A stretch of DNA of 64,000 nucleotides. It comes from Fagopyrum homotropicum (taxonomy: Eukaryota > Streptophyta > Magnoliopsida > Caryophyllales > Polygonaceae). The translations under genes and the position numbers were made by a program. This document shows, in pieces, positions 1 through 10,048 of the stretch (its first letter is position 1; the number at the start of each line of letters is the position of its first letter). The notes under the pieces are model-generated. The model was not told where the DNA came from, searched no databases, and saw nothing but the letters and a program-made list of their open reading frames with translations. The stretch covers positions 6,044,001 through 6,108,000 of the forward strand of contig BSWB01000008.1 in assembly GCA_033239125.1 (NCBI GenBank). Direction: 5' to 3'.

Positions 1-1742
1 TTAATATGTAGCTTATTCATCAAGTCAAGAAACTTACCAAAGTGCTTGTCTAGATGTGCTCTGGCTCTGGACTGAGGGAATGGAAGTGGTGGTTTATATG
101 CAGGGGGTGGAACATAAGTTTCTGTCGTTCCTCCTGCTTTATGTTGCTCCGCCTCGGTTGGCATCTCGGTCGAGGTGTTCTTCGACTGGATCTGGACCGA
201 GGTGGTCTGCGTCGAGCGAGGTACTGGATCTGCAGTTTTGAGTCCACTCCTCGTCGTTATGGCCATGCACTGGCCCTTAGGGTTAGTTTCCGTCTTCGCT
301 GGAAGCTTCCCTGGATCTCTTGGCGCTTCATTCGCCCTATTAGCAAGTTGTTGTTCGAAGGACTTTTGGGCCCTCAAAAACGAAGTCATAGAATTCTCCA
401 TAGCGCTAAGCTTGATCAAGATTGCCTCCAGAACTGCGTCTTTCTTTTCTGGCTGAGACGAACTTGATCCTTGCCCTTGGCTTTTCAATGGAGTAGAGGA
501 AGAAGAAGAGGGGGGAGAGAGGAAAGGGTTAGAGGAATCATTAGAATTGGAGTTTGAATGGTTGTTACCGTGGTTTTGGTTATTCGCTCTCCAATTGTTG
601 CTATTGGATCCTCTATTGTTGTTGTTGTAGTTGTTGTTTCGGGAACCGTTGTTGTTGTTGTTACGGTACCCGTTATTTTTGTTGTTCCTTTGCCCTTGCT
701 CTTCCTTCTTAGTTTGAGCCATCAAGAGCTCCTTCAATTGCTTCACGTCGTTCTTCAATGACGTGAGTTGATTGTTGTTGGGTTGAGTCTCCTGAAAGTT
801 GACTCTTTTAACTCCACCTTCAGCTCCTTGGTGGGTATATTTCTCCATGTGCAAGGCTTGCTTCTCAATGAAGTCCCAAGCCTCATCAATCGCCATGTCC
901 ATGAAGGTACCGGCGGAGAGTAGTTGGAGATTGAACTGGGTGCTTCCGTCCAGCCCTTTGAAGTAGATCTCCAACAACTCGATCTTTGGAATCCCGTGAT
1001 GTGGGCAATCCAAAAGGATATCCTTGAACCGCTCCCAAGATTTGGACAAGCTCTCCTTATCCTTCATGATGAAAGCATTGATCTTCCCTCTCATTTCAGC
1101 GGTCTTTGAGGGGGGAAAGAATTTGGTCAAGAATTCCGTGGTCATCTCCTCCCATGTGCTGATTTTTCCTGGAGGAAGAGATTGATACCAAGTAAGAGCT
1201 CTATCTTTTAAAGAAAAGTAAAAAGGTCTTAGCTTGTAGTTGTTATTCTCAATTCTGGGAGGTCGCAAGGTTTCCATCAAGATCTCGTAGTTTTGAAGAT
1301 GTTGATGCGGCGACTCTTTCTCTAGCCCTCCGAATTGGCATTGGCGAATCATGGCTAAAACTTGCGGTCGAAGTTCGTAGTCATGATCTGCTGGATCTCC
1401 TAGGTTCACTCCTGGACGCCTCAGTTGTTGATTAGGGTCCATCCTTTGACCTAGGGTTTGTGGAATTCCTGCAAGAAGAACATCTCGGACTGGCATCCGA
1501 GGTGGAAGTACATCGGCCGGGGCGTCGGGTACTGGAATCTGCCTCGGTCGAGGATCAACAGGAGGATCTTCCCTCGGTCGAAGTAGAATCTGATCTCGGA
1601 TGACTGCAATCTCAGCTTCGATTGCTGCAGTCCTGGCGCGATTTTCCTCTTTCTCTTGCATGAGTTCTTCCTTCCTGAGGCGCAGCAGCTCCTGCGTCTC
1701 TCTCAATTGGGCCGCAAGATCGCGATCGTCTTGTTGGGCCAT
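1..1742 (-). CDS. Partial gag(-pol) of Athila-like element A, running off the left edge
   Basis: Reading the minus strand from the ATG at 1742-1740, the frame stays open to the window edge (about 580 codons), so this is the start of a gag-pol polyprotein. Visible in order: a charged N-terminal coiled-coil-like segment, the retrotransposon gag core (words LTKFFPPSKTAEMRGKINAF and LLDCPHHGIPKIELLEIYFK), an Asn-rich stretch written by GTT/GTTATT repeats near 590-680 in place of a zinc knuckle, a Ser/Pro linker, and the start of the protease-flanking segment (PPLPFPQSRARARLDKHFGK, then KLHI at the edge). The capsid-like protein is expected to package element RNA in the cytoplasm. Upstream, the same frame continues to an earlier Met (MQRTR..., about 1830) but is cut by a TGA, so the internal Met is used here. 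Family: Ty3/gypsy, Athila-like; confident from four related copies in this window. Confidence 0.9.
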   Translation of the reverse strand, partial: MAQQDDRDLAAQLRETQELLRLRKEELMQEKEENRARTAAIEAEIAVIRDQILLRPREDPPVDPRPRQIPVPDAPADVLPPRMPVRDVLLAGIPQTLGQRMDPNQQLRRPGVNLGDPADHDYELRPQVLAMIRQCQFGGLEKESPHQHLQNYEILMETLRPPRIENNNYKLRPFYFSLKDRALTWYQSLPPGKISTWEEMTTEFLTKFFPPSKTAEMRGKINAFIMKDKESLSKSWERFKDILLDCPHHGIPKIELLEIYFKGLDGSTQFNLQLLSAGTFMDMAIDEAWDFIEKQALHMEKYTHQGAEGGVKRVNFQETQPNNNQLTSLKNDVKQLKELLMAQTKKEEQGQRNNKNNGYRNNNNNGSRNNNYNNNNRGSNSNNWRANNQNHGNNHSNSNSNDSSNPFLSPPSSSSSTPLKSQGQGSSSSQPEKKDAVLEAILIKLSAMENSMTSFLRAQKSFEQQLANRANEAPRDPGKLPAKTETNPKGQCMAITTRSGLKTADPVPRSTQTTSVQIQSKNTSTEMPTEAEQHKAGGTTETYVPPPAYKPPLPFPQSRARAHLDKHFGKFLDLMNKLHI

Positions 1743-1957
1743 CTTCGCTTCTCTTAAGCGTCACTTGTATGTCTTTTTTGGTTCGGGATCGTAAGGAACG
1801 ATTTCCTTCCCAGCGCGGGTTCTTTGCATATACCTAAGAAAGAACCTGCGAAAGTCGTCACTCAAGTAGAGTGGTTAGATGAAACGGGGCAAGCGCCCCA
1901 AGAGCAAACCGTACCGGCTCGGTCTAGACCAAGTCCCCGGCAACGGCGCTAAAAACT
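1743..1957 (-). other. 5' leader of element A with tRNA-Asp primer-binding site (1934-1951)
   Basis: Between the LTR and gag. Positions 1934-1951 match the 3' end of plant tRNA-Asp (tccccggcaacggcgcca) except for one base (c to t at 1950), so this is the minus-strand DNA primer-binding site. The rest of the leader encodes, on the minus strand, a short N-terminal gag extension interrupted by TGA (see findings). Confidence 0.88.
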
Positions 1958-3704
1958 TGTTCGCTCCAAACGGTGTGTGCAAGCTTTAAATTTATAACCC
2001 TAGACTTTAAGCTTAAAACAAGGATGCGAACCCGCAGTGTACGGGTCAATCGTAGTAAAAGCAAGAAAATTCCAGGGGTCGATCACAAGGACTCGGTGAA
2101 ACAAAGTCAATACGGTGTGCTATGTCGATTCTAACCACAAGAGCAATTAACACAATCAAAGATGAATAAGAAGTCAATAAAGCAAACATGCAATTCTAGG
2201 GATTAAAGCATCTAGTTGTGGTTCCAACTCAAGATCTGTAGATAAGCGGACAAAGCTGAGATTTTTGCGTGGGGAAGGTGTTTCTAAAGTGGAGTAGATC
2301 ACCGGGTAAGTCTCACTACTCACTAATCCAAAACCGTAACTTCTATTACCGGGTAAGTCTCAAGGAATCAAGATAAAGAACTATAACCTCAAACTAACAT
2401 ACCATCTAAGGGAATAGAATCAACCTTTACCGGGTAAGTCTCAGGCTAACTCACGAAGATGGGATGGAAGCACACTCAAACCCCAATAAAGGACAAACCT
2501 TTATTACCTACACTTATGATCGTTAATACACAAACTAAGGAATCACCGGGTAAGTCTCATCCTGAGCTTGCTTTGAACCAGGAAAGGTGTAATAAGAATA
2601 GGATTTGGCAAACTCTAACACTTAACTCTCAGCTACGGATCAGATAAGTCACCTCGGTCAGCCAGTTTCCACCCCGGCCGAGGTGTTCATCGACTGAACG
2701 AGATGCTTAGGGTTAAGGTTAAAGACTCGAACTTTCAGGATCCTACTGGAATCTAAGATTATTCTATCATTGTTTTTCCCACAACCTTCAGCTAATCACC
2801 CTAGAATCACACAAGGAAATTAGCCACTCATCATCATTATGAAAGTATTAAAATATATGGGAAGAAGGTGAATATTTGAACAAAGAAGAATTTAATGAAA
2901 AGACTTCAATAACTGAATCAAATATCACAACAAAGCGTTCCTTGGATAGCAATCCAAAAAGACAAGACAACAATTGAGGGAATTGAAGACAATCTTACAA
3001 AACCCTTCAATAAAGCTATGAAAGCTATGGACTTCAATCTTCCTTCAACCTTCAAAAAGGTTCTTCAAATCTTCCAACTTGGGTATGGCTACTGCGTGCT
3101 ATAAACCCTGATCGACGGTATAGCGTGATCTAAGCATGATCGGATTTGTGGAAAATCCAACCCTTTTTATAGGAAAATAACCCTCCAAAGATAATAAATC
3201 TTAGAAAGATATTATCCCATAAATATAGGTAAAATATATATTCTGCATATCTCCTTCCTTCCAGGAGCCAAGCCCAAAAATATAAGATCACTTTCCAATT
3301 TTTAAAAGATCTCTTCCAAGAATAAAATATTCTCGCCGCGTCCTAGGTGTTCGCCTCGGTCGAGTCGGCGTCTTTGGATCACCTCGGTCGAGGTGAATCT
3401 GTGGTCAACCGAAGTGACTCACAACTGAATGTGAAATCTCTCAAAACTGCTCCAAAGTGAATCTTTAATCCATGGCTATGCTTCCTGGATGTAGCTCCAA
3501 ATGACTAATGACTCCTTTTGCTCCTTTTTGATGCAAAACGTACCATATTACCTGCAATTACAACGAAACTAGGTGTAGACCTTGATTCTCGCAAAGGTAG
3601 ATGAAATGGTAATAGAATCACATATTATACATACAAACATGCAGATTATTGAAGATAAAACGTCCAAACAAACCCCAAAATATAGACTATAATTCATGCT
3701 ATCA
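1958..3704 (-). repeat. 5' LTR of element A
   Basis: Sense strand starts TGATAGCATG at 3704 and ends GCGAACA at 1958, next to the primer-binding site. It is 1747 bp and homologous throughout to the plus-strand LTR at 4274-6027. On the sense strand it holds a TATAAAAA box (3171-3164), two clusters of the palindromic word CCTCGGTCGAGG (about 3415-3350 and 2690-2650), and four copies of ACCGGGTAAGTCTCA (plus-strand 2301, 2348, 2429 and 2545). The 3' LTR of this element lies outside the window. Confidence 0.88.
3164..3171 (-). promoter_or_regulatory. TATA box of LTR A
   Basis: TATAAAAA on the sense strand, about 533 nt into the LTR, the place where the other Athila-like LTRs here also carry a TATA box. 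It is probably the U3 core promoter; the transcription start was not determined. Confidence 0.6.
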
Positions 3705-4273
3705 CTAACTGGTCATGGTATGTGCATCAAGGGTTTGAGGCATCTCGAGAAATTGATGAATGTTGATCTCCTAGGCTTCGGTTATTGTGCACCTCTGTCC
3801 ATGCATCCCAAAAAGTAAAGTAATATAAGCAAAGCTTATAGGTGAAAGATGTTGCGATTCAAAGAAAGTGAAGTAAGATCCTATTCCCGAATTCTAGCAC
3901 CACATTACCCTATATACATCCCACCCTGACACGTTTCTTGACCTCTTTTTGAAGCCCTTGAGACCTCGAGCTTGTTGATTGGCTTGGTGGTTTAAACTGG
4001 ATTATACATGATTGATTTCGATAAATATGATTTATTATGCATTCTATGATTTTATGCAAAGATGAATAGCTTTCTTACATTTATAAAATGTTTTGCTCAT
4101 ATCTTTATTTTATTTGCCATGAAGCATTCTCTTAAAGTATTCTATGAGTAGAGCACACCACAAAAGGTTTTGAAATGTTTTTCATTGATCTTTCTGACTT
4201 ATAATTCATTCTATCTTGTATCTAAGATTTGGAACTTGCTTGGGGACAAGCAAGGGACAAGTATGGGGTATTT
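3705..4273 (+). other. 3' non-coding internal region of element B, cut by element A
   Basis: No reading frame. The sequence aligns with the 3' untranslated internal regions of elements 1, 2 and 3. The block from about 3714 to 3812 (GGTATGTGC..., GAGGCATCTC, CCTAGGCTTCGG, GTGCACCTCTGTCC) is the right half of a conserved non-coding element seen whole in 12340-12560, 36795-37000 and 52480-52660. Its left half was removed or displaced when element A inserted. The region ends with a hairpin (4235-4254) and a purine-rich tract before the 3' LTR. Confidence 0.75.
4235..4254 (+). other. Hairpin before the 3' LTR of element B (8-bp stem, GGGA loop)
   Basis: CTTGCTTG-GGGA-CAAGCAAG is a perfect 8-bp stem with a four-base loop, followed by a purine-rich segment (GGGACAAGTATGGGG, presumed polypurine tract) and the LTR. 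Counterparts lie at 11889-11908, 37438-37457 and 52005-52024. Confidence 0.85.
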
Positions 4274-6027
4274 TAATAGCATGTATTATAGTCTATATTT
4301 TGGGATTGGTTTAGACGTTTTATCTTCATAAATCTTCATGTATGGATGTATATTCTTTGATTATATTATTGTTTTGTCTACCTTTGCGGGAATCGAGATC
4401 TACACCTAGTTTCGTTGTAATTGTAGGGAAAATGACACGTTTTGGACCGAAATGGAGCTAAGGAAGCTAAGGAGTCATTTGAGCTACATTCTAGAGCTAT
4501 AAGAAGATCTCAGGAAGCATGGAATGATTTAGAGGATTGATTTTGGACCAGATTCGAGATGATTTATATTCAGCTAAGACTCACCTCGGTCAGCTACAGT
4601 ACAACCTCGACCGAGGTGATCTTCGGGAGCGTCCCGACTGAGGCGAACACCTTACTGCCGGCGAGATCTTTATTTTTGGCTGCGATCTTCTATTTTTGGA
4701 AAGAGAATAACACATATTTTTGGCTGGATTTCTGGAAGAAATATATTATATTTGGCTGATATATTTTGAGAGATATGGATATATTTTCTAGGAAATTAGT
4801 TTTTTAAGATATTTTATCTTTGGAAGATAATTCTCCTATATATATAGGCTAATTTTCTACAATTCAACCATCTTTGGATCAAGGATTTTCTGGAGGATTT
4901 TCTGAAGAGTTTGAAGGGAGTTTTGAAGGAAGTTTTGAAGCTTGAAATTGAAGGAAAGAAGGAATCAAGTTGAAGTTGGCTTTCAAGGAGTTTGTTAGAT
5001 CTTCTTAGATTGGCTTTTGGTTTTCTTGTCTTTTCTGATTTGCGATTGAGGAACGTTGATTGTTGTTTGTTTGATTCAGTTATTAAGACCTTTGTGTTGA
5101 GGTTTTCTTGTTTGAATATTGATTCCTTTTTCATATATTTGATTATTGTTATCATGATGATTATTGGCTAAGTTCTTTATGCGATTCTAGGGTGATTGGC
5201 TGAAAGTTGTGGGAAAGACGGTAATAGAATGATCTTAATCCCAGCGAGACCCTGAAAGCTCTAGCCTTTACCTTAACCGTAGAACACCTTGGTCAGTCAC
5301 TGAACATCTTGGCCGGGATGGAATATAACTGAACGAGGTGAACCTTTCCTGAACCTTATATGAGTTAAGAGTTTAAGTTTGCCAAATCCTATCCTTGTTA
5401 TACCTTTCCTGGTTCAACGCAAGCTTGGGATGAGACTTACCCGGTGATTCCTTTGTTTATTTACCCAAGATCATAAGTGTAGGTAACAAAGGTTTATCCT
5501 TTATTGGGGTTTGAGTGTGCCTTCATCCCATCTTTGTGAGTTAGCCTGAGACTTACCCGGTAAAGGTTGATTCTATTCCCTTGGGTGGAGTGTTGGTTTG
5601 AGATTATAGTTCATTTCCTTAGTACCTTGAGACTTACCCGGTAAAAGATCTTTGGTTTGGGATAGTGAGTAGTGAGACTTACCCGGTAATCTATTCCCAC
5701 CTTAGAAACACCTTCCCTTTGTAAACCTCAGCTTTGTCCACGTTATCTTTTGAGATCTTTAGTCGGAACCACAACTGGATGCTTTAATCCCTAGAATCCG
5801 CATTCCCTTTATCTGACTTTTATATCATCTTTGATTGCTTTAATTTGCTGTTAGTGGTTATTTGACAACCTGGTTACCGTACTTTGTTTCACCATAGTCC
5901 CTGTAATCGACCCCTGGAATTCTTGCTTTTATTACAATTGATCCGTACACTGCGGGTTTGCATATTGTTCAAGCATACTTCTTGGGTTATAAATATTAAA
6001 GCTTGCACACACCTTTTGGAGCGAACA
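4274..6027 (+). repeat. 3' LTR of element B
   Basis: 1754 bp, from TAATAGCATG (expected TG mutated to TA) to GCGAACA, immediately followed by Tekay C coding sequence, so B inserted in C. It is homologous to LTR A but in the opposite orientation. It carries TATATATATA at 4837-4846, CCTCGG-type palindromic clusters at about 4583-4660 and 5283-5342, and four copies of TGAGACTTACCCGGT at 5431, 5547, 5628 and 5673. The 5' LTR of B is not in the window. Confidence 0.88.
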
Positions 6028-6288
6028 GGTATTAGATGTAGGTAGGAGGATTGTGACAGTCTCTACCGAGATAGGTCAGATAGAGGCCTTCCGAGGTTGG
6101 GACCTTAGGAAGACTGGTTCTGTCATTAGTGTTGTACGAGCAGCGAGGCTGATAGCTTTGGGATGTGCTGCCTTATGATGTTATGCTATGAAGGATGGGG
6201 AGAGTCCATCATTAGAGGATATTCCAGTGGTCTGTGAGTTTACAAACGTGTTTGCTGAGCCGTTTACAAACGTGTTTGCTGAGCCGTT
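6028..6288 (+). pseudogene. Tekay-like element C: pol fragment between protease and RT (broken)
   Basis: Translation in shifting frames gives a segment before the reverse transcriptase: RRIVTVSTEIGQIEAFRGWD, then VRAARLIALGCAA, then DIPVVCEFTNVFAEP. The last is the conserved 'V..F.DVFPEELP' entry to RT in chromovirus-type gypsy elements. It ends in a 24-bp tandem duplication (6241-6264 and 6265-6288) exactly where a foreign LTR fragment begins; the RT domain is missing. The fragment abuts LTR B on its left and is clearly non-functional. Confidence 0.8.
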
Positions 6289-6870
6289 TCTCTATCTTTG
6301 TGTGTTGTTCTTCCTCCAAAATGAGAGTGTTTCTCTTCTCCTCCAAGAATACCCAATGTGGATGATGATGATAATGTGTGAGAGAATGTGGAAGAATCCC
6401 CTAGCAACAGCCTGCAGGACCACTTATATTCTCCATCAAGAGCAAGGGTCGGGCAAGGAGATCGTGGGACAACTGTCACAGATGTCCAGAGAAAACCACG
6501 GCCAAAACCACGGGCGTGGTTCTAGCCTCTGGGCCGTGGAATTGCATGAACATCTCCCTTTGGATCATTAAGCCATGAGTTGGTGCAAGGCATGTACCAA
6601 CAAGGTCCTATGTGTTCTCCTTTGCTCCTAGCTTGCTCCTTAATGAGTCCGGAAGTGTGCCATCACGAGGAATGATCCTCGAATGTATCGATTAAGCTCC
6701 AAAAGCTCCCCAAGATACCTACAAAACTGACAAGAGTTTGTGTAGACGTCTGTTTTGACAATATGCATGAATTAAGCGTAAACGTCATGAACTAATGCCA
6801 AACCATGCAAGAATAACGGGAAAAACTATCTAAATGAATGCCTAAACTAACGTCATAAATCACGTCATCA
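6289..6870 (-). repeat. Truncated Athila-like LTR fragment D
   Basis: Sense strand starts TGATGACGTGATTTATGACG at 6870 and can be followed to 6289, where it stops inside the LTR. The flanking text matches the start of the LTR of element 1 closely (ACCACTTATATTCTCC, GAGATCGTGGGA, GTAGACGTCT, ATGCATGAATT), but its palindromic word cluster (about 6493-6542) uses CCACGG, not AATCGG. The fragment replaces the RT region of Tekay C, so an insertion was followed by deletion. Confidence 0.82.
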
Positions 6871-8318
6871 AAATGCGGTAGTTCATTATTTGAAGATCTG
6901 GAGACATTGCCTGTATGGTGCTACATGTCAGATCTTCACATACCATAAGAGTATGAAGAACATTTTTACGCAGAGGGAGTTGAATAACCGCCAACGTAGG
7001 TGGCTTGAGTTGATCAAGGACTTTGACCTTGAGATTCTGTATCATCTAGGGAAGGCGAACGTTGTCGCCGATGCCCTGAGTAGGAAGACGCCACGAGAGA
7101 AGGCCATTGCAAGACTAATAGTTCAGCCTCAGCTTCAGAGGGATCTAGTTTGGCTAGAGTTGGGCATCCAGTTTTCTGATGAGGATGCCCAATTGTACAC
7201 TTTAGAGGTTCTACCTGATCTGTTTGATGAGATCCAACAAAAGCAGGGGAACTGCCCGACCCTGATGAGGATTTGAGAGAGGATGTCTCGTGGTGAGGCA
7301 CCGCAGTTCTCCATAGGAGTAGATGGAGTGATGAGATGTCGCGACCGTGTTTGTGTACCCGCTAATGCGGAGCTGAGACAGAGGATTTTACAGGAGGCTC
7401 ACTGTACATCTTACTCAGTAAATCCAGGTACGAGTAAGATGTATCATGATGTGAGACGATCATATTGGTGGGGAGGGCTGAAGCCCGATGTAGCCAGATT
7501 TGTGGCACAATAAGCGACCTATCAACACGTCAAGATAGAGTATTGCAGACATGGAGGTGAGCTTCATCCACTGCCAGTGCCGCAGTGGAAGTGGGAGGAC
7601 GTCTCCATGGATTTTGTGACCGGATTGAGGCCCAGTAGGATTTTTGATGCTATTTGGGCTATTGTTGATAGACTGATGAAGACTGCACGTTTCATTCCTA
7701 TCAGGGAGACGTGGACAGTGAGCAAGTTAGCTAAGGAATATACTAGGTAGATAGTGAGACTCCATGGTGTACCGAGGATGATCGCCTATGATCGAGATGG
7801 GGATTTACCTCGAGATTTTGCCAGCAGATTCAGACTGCTTTGGGGACGAGTCTACACTTTACGACTGCATTCCATCCTCAGACAGATGGTCAGTCATAGA
7901 GGAACATCCAGACCCTTGATGATATGCTGTGAACTTGTGTGTTGGATTGGGGACAGGGATGGTCAGATTCCCTCCCATTGGTTGAGTTCTCATACAACAA
8001 CAGTTGGAATGCATTGATTGGGATGACTCCATATGAGGCACTATATGGGCGTAGATGCCGTACACCGTTATGTTGGGATGAGCCTAGCAGTACTAGTGGT
8101 ATAGCGCCAAAGCAGATTCTGGATGATATGGCTCGAGTAGCACTAATCTGAGAGAGGATGCTGGCTGCACAGAATCGCTAGAAGTCATATGCATACAGTA
8201 GGCGTCGACCTCTAAAGTTCAGAGTGGGAGCTCACATCTAGATGAGAGTATCTCCGACGCGAGGCGTCAGACGTTTTGGCATAAAGGGGAAACTGAGTCC
8301 CCGATATGTCAGTCCATT
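6871..8318 (+). pseudogene. Tekay-like element C: RNase H and integrase, broken
   Basis: RNase H C-terminus at 6872-7130 (IFTYHKSMKNIFTQRELN..RQRRWLELIKDFDLEILYH..GKANVVADALSRK), linker, integrase zinc-binding region around 7390-7510 (LRQRILQEAHCTSYSVNPGT..MYHDVRRSYWW), then the DDE core (PQWKWEDVSMDFVTGL, TARFIPI, GVPRMIAYDRD, NNSWNALIGMTPYEALYGR) up to SPRYVSPF at 8318. In-frame stops near 7512, 7748, 8150 and 8178 and a frameshift in the core show decay. The reading is cut within the GPY/F-type motif by the insertion of element N and resumes at 39769. Normal product: pol enzymes that copy and integrate the element. Confidence 0.88.
8314..8318. other. Target-site duplication of element N (ccatt, left copy)
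   Basis: ccatt precedes the LTR start TGTAACACC at 8319; the same five bases follow the right LTR end ...CTCTTACA at 39769-39773. Confidence 0.88.
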
Positions 8319-10048
8319 TGTAACACCCCGAATCCGTGGGACTCGGGATGCCACATTGGGCTAGGATCTCACAATGGATCCTGACCCTAGTCTGACAACA
8401 AGTTCATTGGACCTTACAACATGGCACTAACAGATTTAAAACAAATACATAAAACGGTATAATTGTTCAACCAAAGGTAAAACCACAACATAGCCGAGTA
8501 TATAGAACGACATCCTCACACATGAGGTACAAAAGATCATCCCCACGCAGGAGGGAAACACAACAAACCCAACCAACCACATAATGTACGAGAGTCCTCG
8601 GCCTGTCACCCTGCCAAATCACTCAGCAACGCTTAACCTGCCAACATCTACAACACGGTATGAAACCGTTAGCTAAACATACATATATAAGGTAATGCAT
8701 AAGCACAAACACAATCATGAAAGATAAACACATCAGCATGCTATCACACATTTACCCATTTTATTATCTTTTACAAAGGTCATTCACTCATATCGTATAG
8801 ATATAATATATATGAAACTAGGTGACACGAGGACCAATACATCCTCGCCTCTGAGCCTGCTAGCCAGCCGTACTAGTATCGGTCACACAATCCGTGTACC
8901 CTATGGGAGTAGATTGCGCCCTTCCTGTAAACCGGTCTGGCTTGACATCAAAGAACCTCCCAGACTCCACGGCGGGATGAAAAGGAAAGGTTATCACAGC
9001 CACGCAGTGGGGCAATCAATAAAACATAGGTCGGTATATACGACATCATATGCTATCATAGCAAACATACAAAGCACACACCACTCATGCAAACACCCAA
9101 TATAAGGATGGCAGCTAAGTCCTACGGACTTACCTCAACCTCGAACATAGCTCAAACACAACAACCTCCGATCCTGAGAGAGGGGCACTGCCTAATAACA
9201 AGGCATAAAGATATATCAACCTCTATTCATCAAAGGGGTCACACCTAGACCCAAAAGGATCCATGAGGATCATACTCAACCTCACAACCTCAATCAACAT
9301 CAACCTAAGTCCTTAAAGTCGTACAAGGCGTAAACCGATCATAACCTCAACCAAACACATCCTCACACATCTAGCATGATCCTATACACTCATACTAGGT
9401 AAGGAGGGAACAAAGGCATCCTAAGGAAAGCCTAGAAGCAACACACACCTGCAGAACCAAGTGCAGCACCAAGCTGGTGTAGGTGGCCGCAGGGGCGGCT
9501 AAGGGATGGCGCAGGGGCGGTCCAGAGATGGCGCAAGGGCGGCTGGTGTGCAGAGACACACCACTTCAGCTCCTTCTTCATTCCTTTTTTCGATTCCTTT
9601 ACTCCTTCTTCGTCCAACACATATACATACAAAAACATACATATATATACATCAACATAAGCCAATCAAGGCTGGAACAAGATCCAAACCTAAGGATCTA
9701 AGCTAAGATAAGGAAACAGATGAAGAGATGAAGAGAAAGGGAAGGAAAGAAGAAAAGCCATGGAAGCTTACCCAATCAAGCTCTCCAAGAGAACAGCACA
9801 CCACCATCTACACCTCAAGCTGGCTCATAAAGTTCAGCAACCTCAAGCACAACAAAGCCAAGCAAAGCTAGGCAAGATTTCTCACAAACTCACAAAACTC
9901 ACACATGGATCAACAAGAGATCTAAAGGAGGAGAGAGTAGAAGAAGAAGAACGTAGGGAGAGAGATGAAGCAGGAAAGAGATTGAGAAAACCCTTATCTG
10001 AAGGAAGAAGGCAATATAACGGAGAAGGGGTCAAAAAGCAAGGCTCGG
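8319..10048 (-). repeat. 3' LTR of Tekay N, outer part (split by element 1)
   Basis: Starts TGTAACACCCCG and is homologous to 26608-28081. A GC-rich word cluster (GCAGGGGCGG and variants) lies at 9485-9546. The LTR is interrupted at 10048/10049 and continues at 21422. Long open frames inside it (for example 8812-9105) are also open in the other LTR copy but have no protein similarity that I recognise; I treat them as chance. Confidence 0.88.
10044..10048. other. Target-site duplication of element 1 (ctcgg, left copy)
   Basis: ctcgg before TGTTACGC at 10049; the same five bases at 21417-21421 after ...GTTATCA. Confidence 0.9.

Noticed and set aside
558..761. Valine-rich plus-strand ORF
   Set aside because: It is the antisense of the Asn-rich gag tail of element A (AAC/AAT codon repeats).
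2301..2559. Regularly repeated ACCGGGTAAGTCTCA as a possible CRISPR array
   Set aside because: Only four copies, uneven spacing, inside an LTR of a plant element, no cas genes; the same repeats recur in other LTRs.
1958..6027. LTR A and LTR B as the two LTRs of one inverted element
   Set aside because: They face opposite ways; A is followed by its primer site and gag on the left, B is preceded by a 3' region and polypurine tract, so they belong to two elements, one inserted in the other.
8812..9105. Protein gene in the Tekay LTR (also open at 27097-27390)
   Set aside because: Lies in the LTR, no family similarity recognised, and its repetition simply reflects the two LTR copies.
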